The notes below the pieces were generated by a model that saw only the letters and a program-made list of their open reading frames with translations, did no database searches and was not told where the DNA came from. A DNA stretch of 64,000 nucleotides. Source: Streptomyces venezuelae (GTDB lineage: Bacteria > Actinomycetota > Actinomycetes > Streptomycetales > Streptomycetaceae). Position 1 is the stretch's first letter. The number at the start of each line of letters is the position of its first letter. The position numbers and the translations under genes are program-made. This document shows positions 27,842 to 36,749 of this stretch, piece by piece. The stretch covers positions 4,278,001 through 4,342,000 of the forward strand of contig NZ_CP029194.1 in the NCBI RefSeq assembly GCF_008642375.1, read 5' to 3'.

Positions 27842-28450
27842 TCAGGGCCGTGACAGATCCTCGCGATCGCGGTGCTGCCTCAGGATGCGGTCGACCGGCG
27901 CTCGCAGGGCGGGGGAGGTCAGTTCCAGGTCGCGGTTGTCGCGGCCTTCGAGCATGTGGTCGAGCCAGCGTTCGTACCAGGCCAGGAAGTCGGTGGCCGA
28001 CGAGACGTTGGGGCCCCAGAAACCGTCGGCGTTTCCGGTGACGACGCGGCCGGCCAGGGGACCTGTGATGCCGAGAAGCACCAGGTCGGTGCACCCTGCC
28101 TCGATGATATGCAGGAAAAGGTCACTTCGGTGAGGCGGGCCGCTGGCGAACGTGAACCCCCGAGGGCGACCGGGCTCGCCTCGGGGGTCCATCGTGAACA
28201 GCCGACATGACTGCAACGGCAGGAGGCCGTAGAACGGCGATGCGCCGCCCCCGCCCAGTGTGGTCAGGAAGCTGCGATAGGGATCGGGCAGTTCGATGTG
28301 GTGGTCGGCTTCGAACTCGGCGACCTTCGCGTCCGGCAACGGGGGGTCGAGGCGGAACCCATGCTTCTCTTCACCGAAGGAGTAGCTTCGCGGCGCGGCA
28401 TAGGGCACCTTGGCGAGCTTGCGTCGGATGCGGGCGATCCGGGAGTCCAT
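27842..28450 (-). CDS. SMI1/KNR4-family protein
   Basis: A 202-residue protein of the SMI1/KNR4 (SUKH) superfamily: LDPPLPDAKVAEFEADHHIELPDPYRSFLTTLGGGG-type core (about residues 34-75, here split by short loops) and FYGLLPLQS, then the C-terminal GRVVTGNADGFW and LAWYERWLDHML. Many bacterial SUKH proteins are immunity proteins of polymorphic toxins, but no toxin is next to it here, so this is only a possibility. ATG 28450 follows a weak purine stretch. Base composition is visibly less GC-rich than the core genes. Confidence 0.8.
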   Translation of the reverse strand: MDSRIARIRRKLAKVPYAAPRSYSFGEEKHGFRLDPPLPDAKVAEFEADHHIELPDPYRSFLTTLGGGGASPFYGLLPLQSCRLFTMDPRGEPGRPRGFTFASGPPHRSDLFLHIIEAGCTDLVLLGITGPLAGRVVTGNADGFWGPNVSSATDFLAWYERWLDHMLEGRDNRDLELTSPALRAPVDRILRQHRDREDLSRP

Positions 28451-28577
28451 TCGAACTCTTCTCTCTGTCCTCCCGCAAACTACCTGCTCACCGGCAGGGG
28501 TGTCACCAGTGTGATCGGCTGCCCGTAAGCCAGTTGTGCCCGGCATCATGCACTGGGATCCTCCCCAGGTGACCAGC

Positions 28578-28946
28578 ATGAGCACGGAACTGCGATCCGA
28601 GGCAGGATGGGACGGCCCCTACTATCGCGTTCGAACCGATGGCTTCGAGGCTTTCTTCCTCCCGAACCCTGATGACGTACTCGACGAGGTCTGCAACGTC
28701 GATGCCGAGGTTCGCCTCCCCGATGGCTCACGCTGGAGTGCGACGATCTTCACAGTCGCCGAGGTCAGCCGGTTGATGAAGAGGTGGGAGGAGACAGGAG
28801 AAGCGGCAGGTGGTCGGTGCTTCTGGTACTCGGACGGGCTGATCGTTCGAGATCCCGGCATCCGGGAGATGGTGATCGTGATCGCCGAGCTGCTTGCTTC
28901 GGGAGAGTTCGAGGGGGCCTTCCACCGCCTGGACGACTCTGCGTGA
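28578..28946 (+). CDS. Hypothetical protein of 122 residues
   Basis: I do not recognise this protein. It is small, acidic and soluble, with GWDGPYYRVRTDGFEAFFLP, a central WSATIFTVAEVSRLMKRWEE stretch, and a C-terminal helix MVIVIAELLASGEFEGAFHR. There is no signal peptide. Its size, acidity and place beside an SMI1 protein and a transposon remnant would suit an immunity or cargo protein, but that is speculation. ATG 28578 is 7 nt after AGGTG; a longer reading from 28536 is possible. Confidence 0.65.
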   Translation: MSTELRSEAGWDGPYYRVRTDGFEAFFLPNPDDVLDEVCNVDAEVRLPDGSRWSATIFTVAEVSRLMKRWEETGEAAGGRCFWYSDGLIVRDPGIREMVIVIAELLASGEFEGAFHRLDDSA

Positions 28947-28957
28947 GCTCCGATGCT

Positions 28958-31216
28958 TCATGACTGCGCATCGCATTGAAACGTCCGGATCGCCCTGAGC
29001 ACCTTCCTCCCCAAAGAGGTCAGCGTCATCGGCCGTCCCCGTTCGGCTCTCACCAGCAGCGGTCCGCCGAGCTCTCGCTCGATCCGGTTGATCTGCGCGA
29101 CAAGGGTGAAATTGTTGAGGCCGAGACCGCTCGCTGCGTCACCAAGGCTTGGATAGGCGGATGCAGCCGCGAATCGGTTCAGGCGTTCGCTGGCACCCTG
29201 GCCGCCGAGTGCCGGCTGGAGGATGCGTGGCGCTTGGCCGGCTTGGTCGATGGCCCGAAGTGCCTGGCTGTGGCTGGCGCCTCCGCGTGATCGCAACGGG
29301 ACGTTATGGGTCTTGGCCCAGCGCGCCATGTTCGCGGTACTCATGCCTTTCTCGCGTGCGAGGTCTGCGAGGGTCCGACGGCAGTGGACGTACTGCTCGA
29401 TCAGCCAGTCCCGTTCGACCGTCCCGCGGCGCCTGTAGTCCTGCGGGCCTTCACGGAGCGCGACTTCATACTCATGCGCGAGAGCGGTCAGCACGCTGCG
29501 GGAGAAACCTGTGAAGGCGGCCATCTGGTTCAGGGATTGGTGCTCGTCTAGGTAGAGACGGACGAAGGTCTCCTTCGGCACGTCCTGACGGGCCTCGAGA
29601 CGGACCTGGCCCGTCGCCCTGGCGGCGGACTTCGTCGGCGGTGGCGCGGGGGTGGGATGTTCGTCCAGGACGTGCCGGATTGCCTCGACGGTGGTGCCGA
29701 GGGCCTCAGCCGCGTACTGAACTGCGTTCTTGCGCTGGCGGACGAGGCGGTGCAGGTGGGGGCCGTCGATCCGAGCGGGGTCGGGACCCGGTAGGTCCAG
29801 CTCGTCGAGCAGGGCGGTTGGGGGCTGCCAGGTCACCGGCTCGTCGCGGATGCCGTGGCAGGCCAGGAAGTCGCGCGCCGCTCGGTCAAGCTCGCCAGCC
29901 AGCTCGGGGGTCTGGAGGACGGCAACGCGGGCGGCCTCAGCCCTGAAGGCTGCTTCGCCACCGCTGCCGAATCCTTGGGCGACTTCGGAGGGAAGTCCGC
30001 TGATGCGCTGGAACAACCAGCATCGGACGATCTGCTCGCGTCGGCCGTGGCCAGGCGGTGAGCCGGTGCGCTGACAGATCTCCGACCAGCGCTCGTGCGG
30101 CAGCAGGTCGGTGTAGTCGAGGAGTCGGCGCCGCTGGTAGTCGATGGGAACATCGTGGGCATCGAGGTAGCCGGCCAGTCGGACCAGAGCGTCCGTCGCG
30201 TCCGGCCAGTGTGGCCGGTCGTCCAGCATCTGCACGATGCGAGAGATGTCGATGCCGTCGGTGACCTCGCCGAGGCGCCGGACAGCTGCGGCGAGGCTGG
30301 TCCGGCTGCCGATGAGCAGGAGTGAGCTGGCCAGGACGGGCGCGAGAAGCCGGGCCGATCGACAGCCCGGGAAGCGAGTCGAGAGCCCGGGGCGGGCGCG
30401 AGGTGCTCTTCGGCGATGTCAGATGGCACGAGGCTCGCGAGGGTGCCGGCCGGAAGGTCCGCCAGAACGCGTCCGCCGATCGCCCGGATGTCCGCGAGGG
30501 CGTTCTGTGCCGGCTGCGGGCTCGCTGTGTAGATGCCGAAGGCGGCTGTCCCGGACTCGATGATCTCCAGCAGCCGGTCTTGGGCCGTCAATGCCGCATG
30601 GCTTGAGGGCAGCTGGAAAGTTCGGGTCTTGGTCAGGTCGAAGCCGCAGCCACCCGACGGCTCAGCGCTCGGGCGCGAGGGGGGATTGCCGCAGATTCCC
30701 AGCTGGGGGATGGCCCGACCAGAGCGGGGACGCTCGCGCTGAACTCGCTCGCAGTGCGGGCAGCAGTCGGTCAGCAGGCGTCGGTGGGTGGGGCAGGCGA
30801 ACGACCAGCCCAGGCGCCAGGCCAGCTGCCAGCGGCCTCCGGAGTCGGCCAGGCAGTCCGGGCAGAACCGCGACCCGCGGGCCCTGCCCCAGAGCACCCG
30901 GCGGTTGACGTGCCGGCGCTCGGGGTCGACGCGAAGGGCCCGCTGGTCATAGTGGGCCAGCGTCATGGCCGTGATCACGGCCGGGGCAGCCCGCTCGCAT
31001 GGGCGACGGCAGCGGTCTCCTGCTCTCGCAGCGCGATCGTCCAGTCCGGAGGGATGTCCCGCAGCTGGTTCCCGGAGCGGCCTCTCACCGGAAAGCCCGA
31101 GTGGGCCATCGCCTCCCCGAACGAGGTATTCAGACGCTCTGCCAGGACGTCCAGCCACGAGTCGAGGGCCTCACCGGGAAGCGGGTCCAGCCAGATCGGG
31201 AGCGTCCTCGGAGATC
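28958..31216 (-). pseudogene. Broken tniQ/tnsD-like target-selection gene with LysR-like C-terminal HTH
   Basis: TniQ-family proteins choose insertion sites for Tn7-like transposons. Reading leftwards, an N-terminal piece (LPIWLDPLPGEALDSWLDVL) ends at a stop at 30975. The next frame continues directly with AVITAMTLAHYDQRALRVDP, WGRARGSRFCPDCLADSGG and CPTHRRLLTDCCPHCERVQ, the zinc-ribbon region. After about 30350 the homologous reading moves to a third frame that runs to 28958. So there are at least two frameshifts; the first is consistent with loss of one C in a C-run near 30970. The last 60 residues (SLGDAASGLGLNNFTLVAQI, then LVRAERGRPMTLTSLGRKVL) look like a LysR winged helix. No proper start codon remains because the 5' end is fused to a tniA remnant. 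Confidence 0.85.
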
Positions 31217-31437
31217 TCCTCGGCGTCGTCCGAGGACGGTCCAGGCCCCTCGGGGATGAGGGTGGCCCGGTCGGAGAAGAGCAGTTCCCGCAAAGACAGC
31301 CGCAGGAGCCTGCCGTGGCGGTCCTTGAGGACGACCTCGTTGCCAGCCGTGGTGGCAGCCATCTCGACCACCTCGACGGTCTCCCCGTCATAGCGGAAGT
31401 GTGTACCGACGCCAACCCGCGCCCCAGCCCTGCTCAC
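31171..31437 (-). pseudogene. tniA/tnsB-like DDE transposase remnant (N-terminus only)
   Basis: The 88-codon frame starts MSRAGARVGVGTHFRYDGET, then VEVVEMAATTAGNEVVLKD and LRLSLRELLFSDRATLIPEG. This is the usual N-terminus of actinobacterial Mu/TnsB-type transposases, normally about 600-700 residues. After SSDDAEEISE (about 31216) it runs out of homology into the tniQ remnant, so the DDE catalytic core and the whole tniB/tnsC ATPase gene are missing. The GTG start overlaps the tnsA stop (GTGA), as expected of an original operon. Confidence 0.8.
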
Positions 31438-31982
31438 GCCGTTCTCCCCAGCACGTGCGCCGAGCTGAATGGCCGGTCGAGATCAACCGTGAACTCTTGT
31501 GTCCACAGCAAGTGATAGATCGCAGACCGGACTCGCTCCTCCGGGTGACCGGGCAAGCTGGCCACCGCTCGACGCATAGAGACTCCGTCGAGCTCAGCGC
31601 CACGAAGCTCGTCTACGAGCCCACGGTCGAACAGCCAGTCTCTGCGGTAGCCCGCCAAGAAGCGGACGTTCTCCAGCTCAACCGCGGGTGGCTCGCTCCA
31701 GACCTCGTACTTCCACCCGTGGACCTCCACCGCCTCACGGGTCCAGCCGAAAGTGAAGGCCACCTCCGGCTTGGACAACCGGTGCAGTGACTTCACATCC
31801 ACGACCACGGGTCCCTCGTCGGTGACCAGGAGATAGTCCGGGATGTGCTTGCGCACAGCCCCGTCCACCTCGGCCTTGAGCAGAAAGGGCTGGGCCACGA
31901 TGGAACGTACGGACGGATCGAAATCAGCGAAGAGGAGCCGCGCCAGTTCGAGGCGCGACTCGTAGACACGGGATTTGCGAAC
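31434..31982 (-). pseudogene. tnsA-like endonuclease remnant, 5' truncated
   Basis: An open frame of 182 codons that begins just after an in-frame TAG at 31983-31985 and has no ATG/GTG before 31898. It reads RKSRVYESRLELARLLFADF, then AQPFLLKAEVDGAVRKHIPD and VVVDVKSLHRLSKPEVAFTF, the TnsA N-terminal nuclease fold. The E of YESRLE, the D of IPDYLL and V-x-D-V-K are the expected active-site residues. The C-terminal part follows. The protein's original N-terminus is lost at a junction only a few bases from the dnaB stop codon. The region is visibly poorer in GC than its flanks. Confidence 0.8.
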
Positions 31983-31996
31983 CTACAGCCCTCCGG

Positions 31997-33478
31997 TCAG
32001 GTCTGGGCCATGTCCACGAAGCGCGAGTAGTGGCCCTGGAAGGCGACGGTGATCGTGGCCGTCGGGCCGTTTCGGTGCTTGCCCACGATGATGTCCGCCT
32101 CGCCGGCCCGCGGGGACTCCTTCTCGTAGGCGTCCTCACGGTGCAGCAGGATCACCATGTCGGCGTCCTGCTCGATCGAGCCGGACTCACGCAGGTCGGA
32201 GACCATCGGCTTCTTGTCGGTGCGCTGCTCGGGACCACGGTTCAGCTGGGAGAGCGCGATCACGGGCAGCTCCAGCTCCTTGGCGAGAAGCTTGAGGTTT
32301 CGCGACATGTCGGAGACTTCCTGCTGACGGCTCTCCTGCCGCTTGGAGCCACCCGACTGCATCAGCTGCAGGTAGTCGATGATCACGAGCTTGAGACCGT
32401 TGCGCTGCTTGAGCCGACGGCACTTGGCCCGGATCTCCATCATCGACAGGTTCGGGGAGTCGTCGATGTACAGGGGCGCCTGGGAGACGTCGGGCATGCG
32501 ACGGGCGAGCCGCGTCCAGTCCTCGTCGGTCATGGTGCCGGAGCGCATGTGGTGGAGCGCGACCCTGGCCTCCGCCGAGAGCAGGCGCATCGCGATCTCG
32601 TTGCGGCCCATTTCGAGGGAGAAGATGACGCTGGGCAGGTTGTGCTTGATGGAGGCCGCCCGGGCGAAGTCCAGAGCGAGGGTCGACTTACCCATGGCGG
32701 GACGGGCCGCGATGATGATCATCTGGCCGGGGTGCAGTCCGTTGGTGAGCGAGTCGAGGTCGGTGAAGCCGGTCGGCACGCCCGTCATCTCACCGCTGCG
32801 GGAGCCGATCGCCTCGATCTCGTCGAGGGCCCCCTCCATGATGTCGCCGAGCGGCAGGTAGTCCTCGGTGGTGCGCTGCTCGGTGACCGCGTAGATCTCG
32901 GCCTGCGCCGAGTTCACGATCTCGTCGACGTCTCCGTCGGCCGCGTAGCCCATCTGCGTGATCTTGGTGCCGGCCTCCACGAGGCGGCGCAGGACGGCGC
33001 GCTCGTGGACGATCTCGGCGTAGTACGAGGCGTTGGCCGCGGTCGGGACCGACTGGACCAGCGTGTGGAGGTAGGAGGCGCCGCCGACGCGGGTGATCTC
33101 ACCGCGCTTGGTGAGTTCGGCGCCGACGGTGATGGGGTCGGCCGGCTCGCCCTTGGCGTAGAGGTCGAGGATCGCGGCATAGACGGTCTCGTGGGCGGGC
33201 TTGTAGAAGTCGTTGCCCTTGATGATCTCCACGACGTCCGCGATGGCGTCCTTGGAGAGCAGCATGCCGCCGAGGACGGACTGCTCGGCGTCGAGATCCT
33301 GCGGGGGGACTCGCTCGAAACCGGAGAGGCCGCCGTCCCACGGGCCGTCGTTGCCGCGCTCGTGCTGGTCGTCGCGCCCGCGGCCCCGGCCGCGCCCTTC
33401 TCCTCGGGTACGGGTGGGCAGCCGGTCGCTCGGTCCGCTGTCGGCCCAAGGGTCGTCCATGGGCTCGGTAACGCTCAC
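31997..33478 (-). CDS. dnaB: Replicative DNA helicase DnaB
   Basis: The hexameric helicase that unwinds DNA at the replication fork. The 493-residue protein has a low-complexity, Arg/Gly-rich N-terminal stretch (residues 1-50), the DnaB N-terminal helical domain (about 55-160, VPPQDLDAEQSVLGGMLLSK) and the RecA-like C-terminal domain with Walker A ARPAMGKST (around 245), Walker B LVIIDYLQLM and QLNRGPEQRTDKKPMVSDLR. No intein is present. GTG 33478 is 7 nt after GGAGG. Its stop lies 15 bp from the edge of the transposon remnant. Confidence 0.97.
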   Translation of the reverse strand: MSVTEPMDDPWADSGPSDRLPTRTRGEGRGRGRGRDDQHERGNDGPWDGGLSGFERVPPQDLDAEQSVLGGMLLSKDAIADVVEIIKGNDFYKPAHETVYAAILDLYAKGEPADPITVGAELTKRGEITRVGGASYLHTLVQSVPTAANASYYAEIVHERAVLRRLVEAGTKITQMGYAADGDVDEIVNSAQAEIYAVTEQRTTEDYLPLGDIMEGALDEIEAIGSRSGEMTGVPTGFTDLDSLTNGLHPGQMIIIAARPAMGKSTLALDFARAASIKHNLPSVIFSLEMGRNEIAMRLLSAEARVALHHMRSGTMTDEDWTRLARRMPDVSQAPLYIDDSPNLSMMEIRAKCRRLKQRNGLKLVIIDYLQLMQSGGSKRQESRQQEVSDMSRNLKLLAKELELPVIALSQLNRGPEQRTDKKPMVSDLRESGSIEQDADMVILLHREDAYEKESPRAGEADIIVGKHRNGPTATITVAFQGHYSRFVDMAQT

Positions 33479-33902
33479 CAAGCCACCTCCTCCCGTCCGC
33501 TCCGCGGACCTCGCCGTGCCACTCTTTCTTACGCCACGGCCTTGATCAAAGAGTGGCTTCGCGACCGCTGCTGGCGCGTCGGGCGCCGGACCACGGTAGG
33601 CCCGCGAGGAGCGTCAGCCAATCTGGTTATCCACAGGGCCTGTGGGTGAACGGCCAGATGCTGTGGAGAACTCCCCGGATCCTGTGCACGGAGCGGGGGA
33701 CAGCCATGTGGACAAACTCATAACACCCCCACGCCCACCCATGTGACCTGCAGTTTTTCCATCCACGGCCTGTGGGGGAGAAAAACTTCTCCACCCGGGC
33801 CAAGATCAGAACAAACGGCCCACACCCGAAGCCCCGCACCATCCTGGAGTAATGGTCTCTTGGGCCTTGCATCTCTTACCTGTGGAAGATTAGATTGACC
33901 GC
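33479..33902. promoter_or_regulatory. 424-bp dnaB/MATE intergenic region with DnaA-box cluster
   Basis: No convincing gene. It carries three matches to the Streptomyces DnaA box (T/C)(T/C)(G/A/C)TCCACA: TTATCCACA at 33627-33635, TGTGGAGAA (reverse) at 33662-33670 and TGTGGACAA (reverse) at 33707-33715. There is a near match TTCTCCACC at about 33787, and two CCACAG/CTGTGG dyads (33631-33645 and near 33762). The stretch is clearly more AT-rich than its neighbours. DnaA control of dnaB, or DnaA titration, are possible roles. Confidence 0.6.
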
Positions 33903-35240
33903 ATGATCCAGGCCCCCGCGACCTCCAAGGCCGTCCGCCGACAGCACGACCGCGAGATCGTCTCCCTCGCCCTGCCGGCCTTCGCTGCTCTCGTCGCCGA
34001 GCCGCTCTTCCTCATCGTCGACAGCGCCATCGTCGGCCACCTCGGCACCCCCCAACTCGCGGGGCTCGCGATCGCCGCCGCCCTGCTGTCCACCGCAGTC
34101 AGCGTCTTCGTCTTCCTCGCCTATGCGACCACGGCGGCCGTCGCCCGACGCGTCGGCGCGGGGGACCTCCAGGCCGCCATCCGGCAGGGCATGGACGGCA
34201 TCTGGCTCGCCCTCCTTCTCGGCGCCGCCGTCGTCGCCGTGACCCTGCCCGCGGCGCCCCGGCTCGTCGATGTCTTCGGCGCCTCCGACACGGCCGCCCC
34301 CTACGCCGTGACCTATCTCCGGATCTCCAGCCTCGGCATCCCCGCCATGCTGGTGGTCCTGGCCGCCACCGGCGTCCTCCGCGGCCTCCAGGACACCCGT
34401 ACACCGCTCTACGTGGCCATCGGGGGCTTCGCCGTGAACGGGGCGCTGAACCTCGGGCTGGTCTACGGCGCGGGGCTGGGGATCGCAGGCTCGGCCTGGG
34501 GCACGGTCATCGCCCAGTGCGGCATGGCCGTCGCCTACCTCGTCGTGGTCGTACGGGGCGCCCGGCGCCACGGCGCTTCCCTCCGCCCCGACGCCGCCGG
34601 CATCCGCGCCTCGGCCCAGGCCGGCGTCCCACTCCTGGTCCGTACACTCTCGCTCCGCGCCATCCTGATGATCGCCACCGCCGTCGCGGCCCGGATGGGT
34701 GACGCCGAGGTCGCCGCCCACCAGATCATCCTGTCCCTCTGGAGCCTGATGGCCTTCGCGCTCGATGCGATCGCCATCGCGGGCCAGGCCATCATTGGCC
34801 GCTATCTCGGCGCGAACGACGCCGAGGGCGCACGCCAGGTCTGCCGCCGCATGGTCCAGTGGGGCGTGGCCTCGGGAGTGGTGCTCGGTGCACTCCTCAT
34901 CGTCGCCCGTCCCCTGTTCATCCCGCTCTTCACCAGCGACGCCACCGTCCAGGACACCCTGCTCCCGGCCCTCCTCGTGGTCGCGCTGTCCCAGCCGATC
35001 TCCGGTGTCGTCTTCGTCCTCGACGGTGTCCTCATGGGCGCGGGCGACGGGCCCTATCTGGCCTGGGCCATGTTGCTGACCCTCGCGGTCTTCGCCCCGG
35101 TCGCCCTGCTCGTCCCGGTGCTCGGTGGCGGGCTGACCGCCCTCTGGTGGGCGATGACTCTGATGATGACGGTCCGGATGGTGACGCTCTGGCTGCGCTC
35201 GCGCTCCGGCCGCTGGATCGTCACGGGCGCCACGCGCTGA
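33903..35240 (+). CDS. MATE-family multidrug/toxin efflux transporter
   Basis: A 445-residue transporter with about twelve membrane helices, organised as two six-helix halves (ALPAFAALVAEPLFLIVDSA to about residue 190, and LVRTLSLRAILMIATAVAAR onwards). These openings match DinF/NorM-type MATE proteins, which export cationic compounds using a sodium or proton gradient. The substrate is unknown. ATG 33903 has only a weak upstream purine tract. It is divergent from dnaB and ends before a parS site and a strong terminator. Confidence 0.92.
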   Translation: MIQAPATSKAVRRQHDREIVSLALPAFAALVAEPLFLIVDSAIVGHLGTPQLAGLAIAAALLSTAVSVFVFLAYATTAAVARRVGAGDLQAAIRQGMDGIWLALLLGAAVVAVTLPAAPRLVDVFGASDTAAPYAVTYLRISSLGIPAMLVVLAATGVLRGLQDTRTPLYVAIGGFAVNGALNLGLVYGAGLGIAGSAWGTVIAQCGMAVAYLVVVVRGARRHGASLRPDAAGIRASAQAGVPLLVRTLSLRAILMIATAVAARMGDAEVAAHQIILSLWSLMAFALDAIAIAGQAIIGRYLGANDAEGARQVCRRMVQWGVASGVVLGALLIVARPLFIPLFTSDATVQDTLLPALLVVALSQPISGVVFVLDGVLMGAGDGPYLAWAMLLTLAVFAPVALLVPVLGGGLTALWWAMTLMMTVRMVTLWLRSRSGRWIVTGATR

Positions 35241-35242
35241 AC

Positions 35243-35256
35243 GTTTCACGTGAAAC
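35243..35256. promoter_or_regulatory. parS: parS site 4
   Basis: Perfect GTTTCACGTGAAAC, 2 bp after the MATE stop codon and just before a terminator stem. Confidence 0.92.
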
Positions 35257-35260
35257 GGCG

Positions 35261-35292
35261 GAAGGGCCGCACCCCGAGGGGTGCGGCCCTTC
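35261..35292. terminator. Bidirectional terminator between MATE gene and rplI
   Basis: Perfect 15-bp stem GAAGGGCCGCACCCC with its complement around a very short GA loop, between convergent genes. Confidence 0.9.
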
Positions 35293-35325
35293 CTCACTGC
35301 TGAGCGCAGACTGCCAAGGGCAGCG

Positions 35326-35772
35326 TTACGCGGCGACGACCTCGACGCCGAGCTTCGCGGCAACCTCGGGGTGCAGACGCACGAAGACCTGGTGCGAGCC
35401 CAGGGTCTTGATCGGCGAACCGAGCTCGACGCGACGCTTGTCGACGTCGGGGCCACCCGCGGTCTTGATCGCCGAGGCGATGTCGGCCGGGGTCACGGAG
35501 CCGAAGAGACGGCCGGCGTCGCCGGAGCGAACGGCCAGGCGCACCTTCGTGCCCTCGAGCTGGGCCTTGATCTCGTTGGCCTGCTCGATGGTCGCGATCT
35601 CGTGGATCTTGCGGGCGCGGCGGATCTGCGCCACGTCCTTCTCGCCACCCTTGGTCCAGCGGATCGCGAAACCACGCGGGACCAGGTAGTTGCGAGCGTA
35701 GCCGTCCTTGACGTCGACGACATCGCCGGCGGCGCCGAGGCCAGAGACCTCGTGGGTCAGGATGATCTTCAT
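35326..35772 (-). CDS. rplI: 50S ribosomal protein L9
   Basis: A 148-residue L9 with the N-terminal [25 protein letters not shown]-type rRNA-binding domain (about residues 1-52), a long connecting helix, and the C-terminal domain ([20 protein letters not shown]). It is the last gene of rpsF-ssb-rpsR-rplI; ATG 35772 is preceded by AAGGAAAGGGTG and lies 18 bp after the rpsR stop. Confidence 0.98.
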   Translation of the reverse strand: MKIILTHEVSGLGAAGDVVDVKDGYARNYLVPRGFAIRWTKGGEKDVAQIRRARKIHEIATIEQANEIKAQLEGTKVRLAVRSGDAGRLFGSVTPADIASAIKTAGGPDVDKRRVELGSPIKTLGSHQVFVRLHPEVAAKLGVEVVAA

Positions 35773-35790
35773 TTTTCGGTCACCCTTTCC

Positions 35791-36027
35791 TTATCGCGCG
35801 GTGGACGTGTAGGGCAGCAGCGCCATCTCACGGCTGTTCTTGACGGCCGTGGCGACGTCACGCTGGTGCTGCGTGCAGTTGCCGGTGACGCGGCGGGCAC
35901 GGATCTTGCCGCGGTCGGAAATGAACTTCCGCAGCATGTTCGTGTCCTTGTAGTCCACGTACGCGGTCTTGTCCTTGCAGAACGCGCAGACCTTCTTCTT
36001 AGGCTTGCGCACAGGCGGCTTCGCCAT
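35791..36027 (-). CDS. rpsR: 30S ribosomal protein S18
   Basis: A 78-residue S18 with [20 protein letters not shown] and [20 protein letters not shown]. The N-terminal cysteines are few (one C before the FCK), so this looks like a partly zinc-free form. It follows ssb by 58 bp with GGAGAAACACC before the ATG. Confidence 0.98.
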   Translation of the reverse strand: MAKPPVRKPKKKVCAFCKDKTAYVDYKDTNMLRKFISDRGKIRARRVTGNCTQHQRDVATAVKNSREMALLPYTSTAR

Positions 36028-36085
36028 GGTGTTTCTCCTGTGTGATCAAGAAGTGGGGATACGAGCTGCTTCGAGGGCACGTGCC

Positions 36086-36676
36086 CTAGAAGGGGGGCTC
36101 GTCCGAGTAGCCGCCGCCGGAGTTCCCACCCCAGCCGCCGCCTCCGCCGCCCTGCTGGCCGCCGGAACCGCCGGAAGGAGCACCGGTCGCCCACGGGTCG
36201 TCGGCGGGAGCACCGCCACCACCCTGCGGGGCACCGCCGCCGGAGTTCCCACCCCAGCTGCCGCCACCCTGCTGCTGGCCACCGCCGCCGTAGCCGCCCT
36301 GACCACCGCGACCAGTGGTCTTGGTGACCTTGGCCGTGGCGTTCTTGAGGCTGGGGCCGACTTCCTCGACGTCCAGCTCGTAGACCGTGCGCTTGACGCC
36401 CTCACGGTCCTCGTAGGACCGCTGCTTCAGCCGGCCCTGCACGACGACGCGCATGCCTCGCTGAAGCGACTCGGCGACGTTCTCCGCCGCCTGACGCCAG
36501 ACCGAGCACGTGAGGAAGAGGCTCTCGCCGTCCTTCCACTCGTTGGTCTGACGGTCGAAGGTGCGGGGGGTGGACGCGATACGGAACTTCGCGACCGCCG
36601 CACCGGACGGGGTGAAGCGCAGCTCGGGGTCGTCGACAAGATTGCCGACGACCGTGATGACGGTCTCGCCTGCCAT
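36086..36676 (-). CDS. ssb: Single-stranded DNA-binding protein
   Basis: A 196-residue SSB with an OB fold (residues 1-110, [40 protein letters not shown]). A Gly/Gln-rich flexible linker follows (about 125-185), and the acidic protein-interaction tip ends DEPPF. It protects single-stranded DNA at forks and recruits partners by its tip. This is the housekeeping ssb, encoded between rpsF and rpsR as in most actinobacteria. Confidence 0.97.
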   Translation of the reverse strand: MAGETVITVVGNLVDDPELRFTPSGAAVAKFRIASTPRTFDRQTNEWKDGESLFLTCSVWRQAAENVAESLQRGMRVVVQGRLKQRSYEDREGVKRTVYELDVEEVGPSLKNATAKVTKTTGRGGQGGYGGGGQQQGGGSWGGNSGGGAPQGGGGAPADDPWATGAPSGGSGGQQGGGGGGWGGNSGGGYSDEPPF

Positions 36677-36749
36677 GGGGGAACCTCTCGGCGGGATTGC
36701 TTCTGGCTGCTTGTAGCTACTCGGACCCGATGACCTCTGAGCTAGAAGC

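Noticed and set aside
28958-29200. A separate small LysR-type regulator gene
   Set aside because: The HTH-like segment is in frame with, and continuous with, the tniQ-like reading and has no start codon of its own in a sensible place.
33627-33872. An 81-codon open frame in the dnaB upstream region
   Set aside because: No ribosome site or recognisable features; the stretch is better explained by DnaA-box-like and dyad elements.
33479-33902. The replication origin itself
   Set aside because: Only three or four DnaA boxes are present, whereas Streptomyces oriC has many and lies between dnaA and dnaN, expected beyond the right edge after yidC, rnpA and rpmH.
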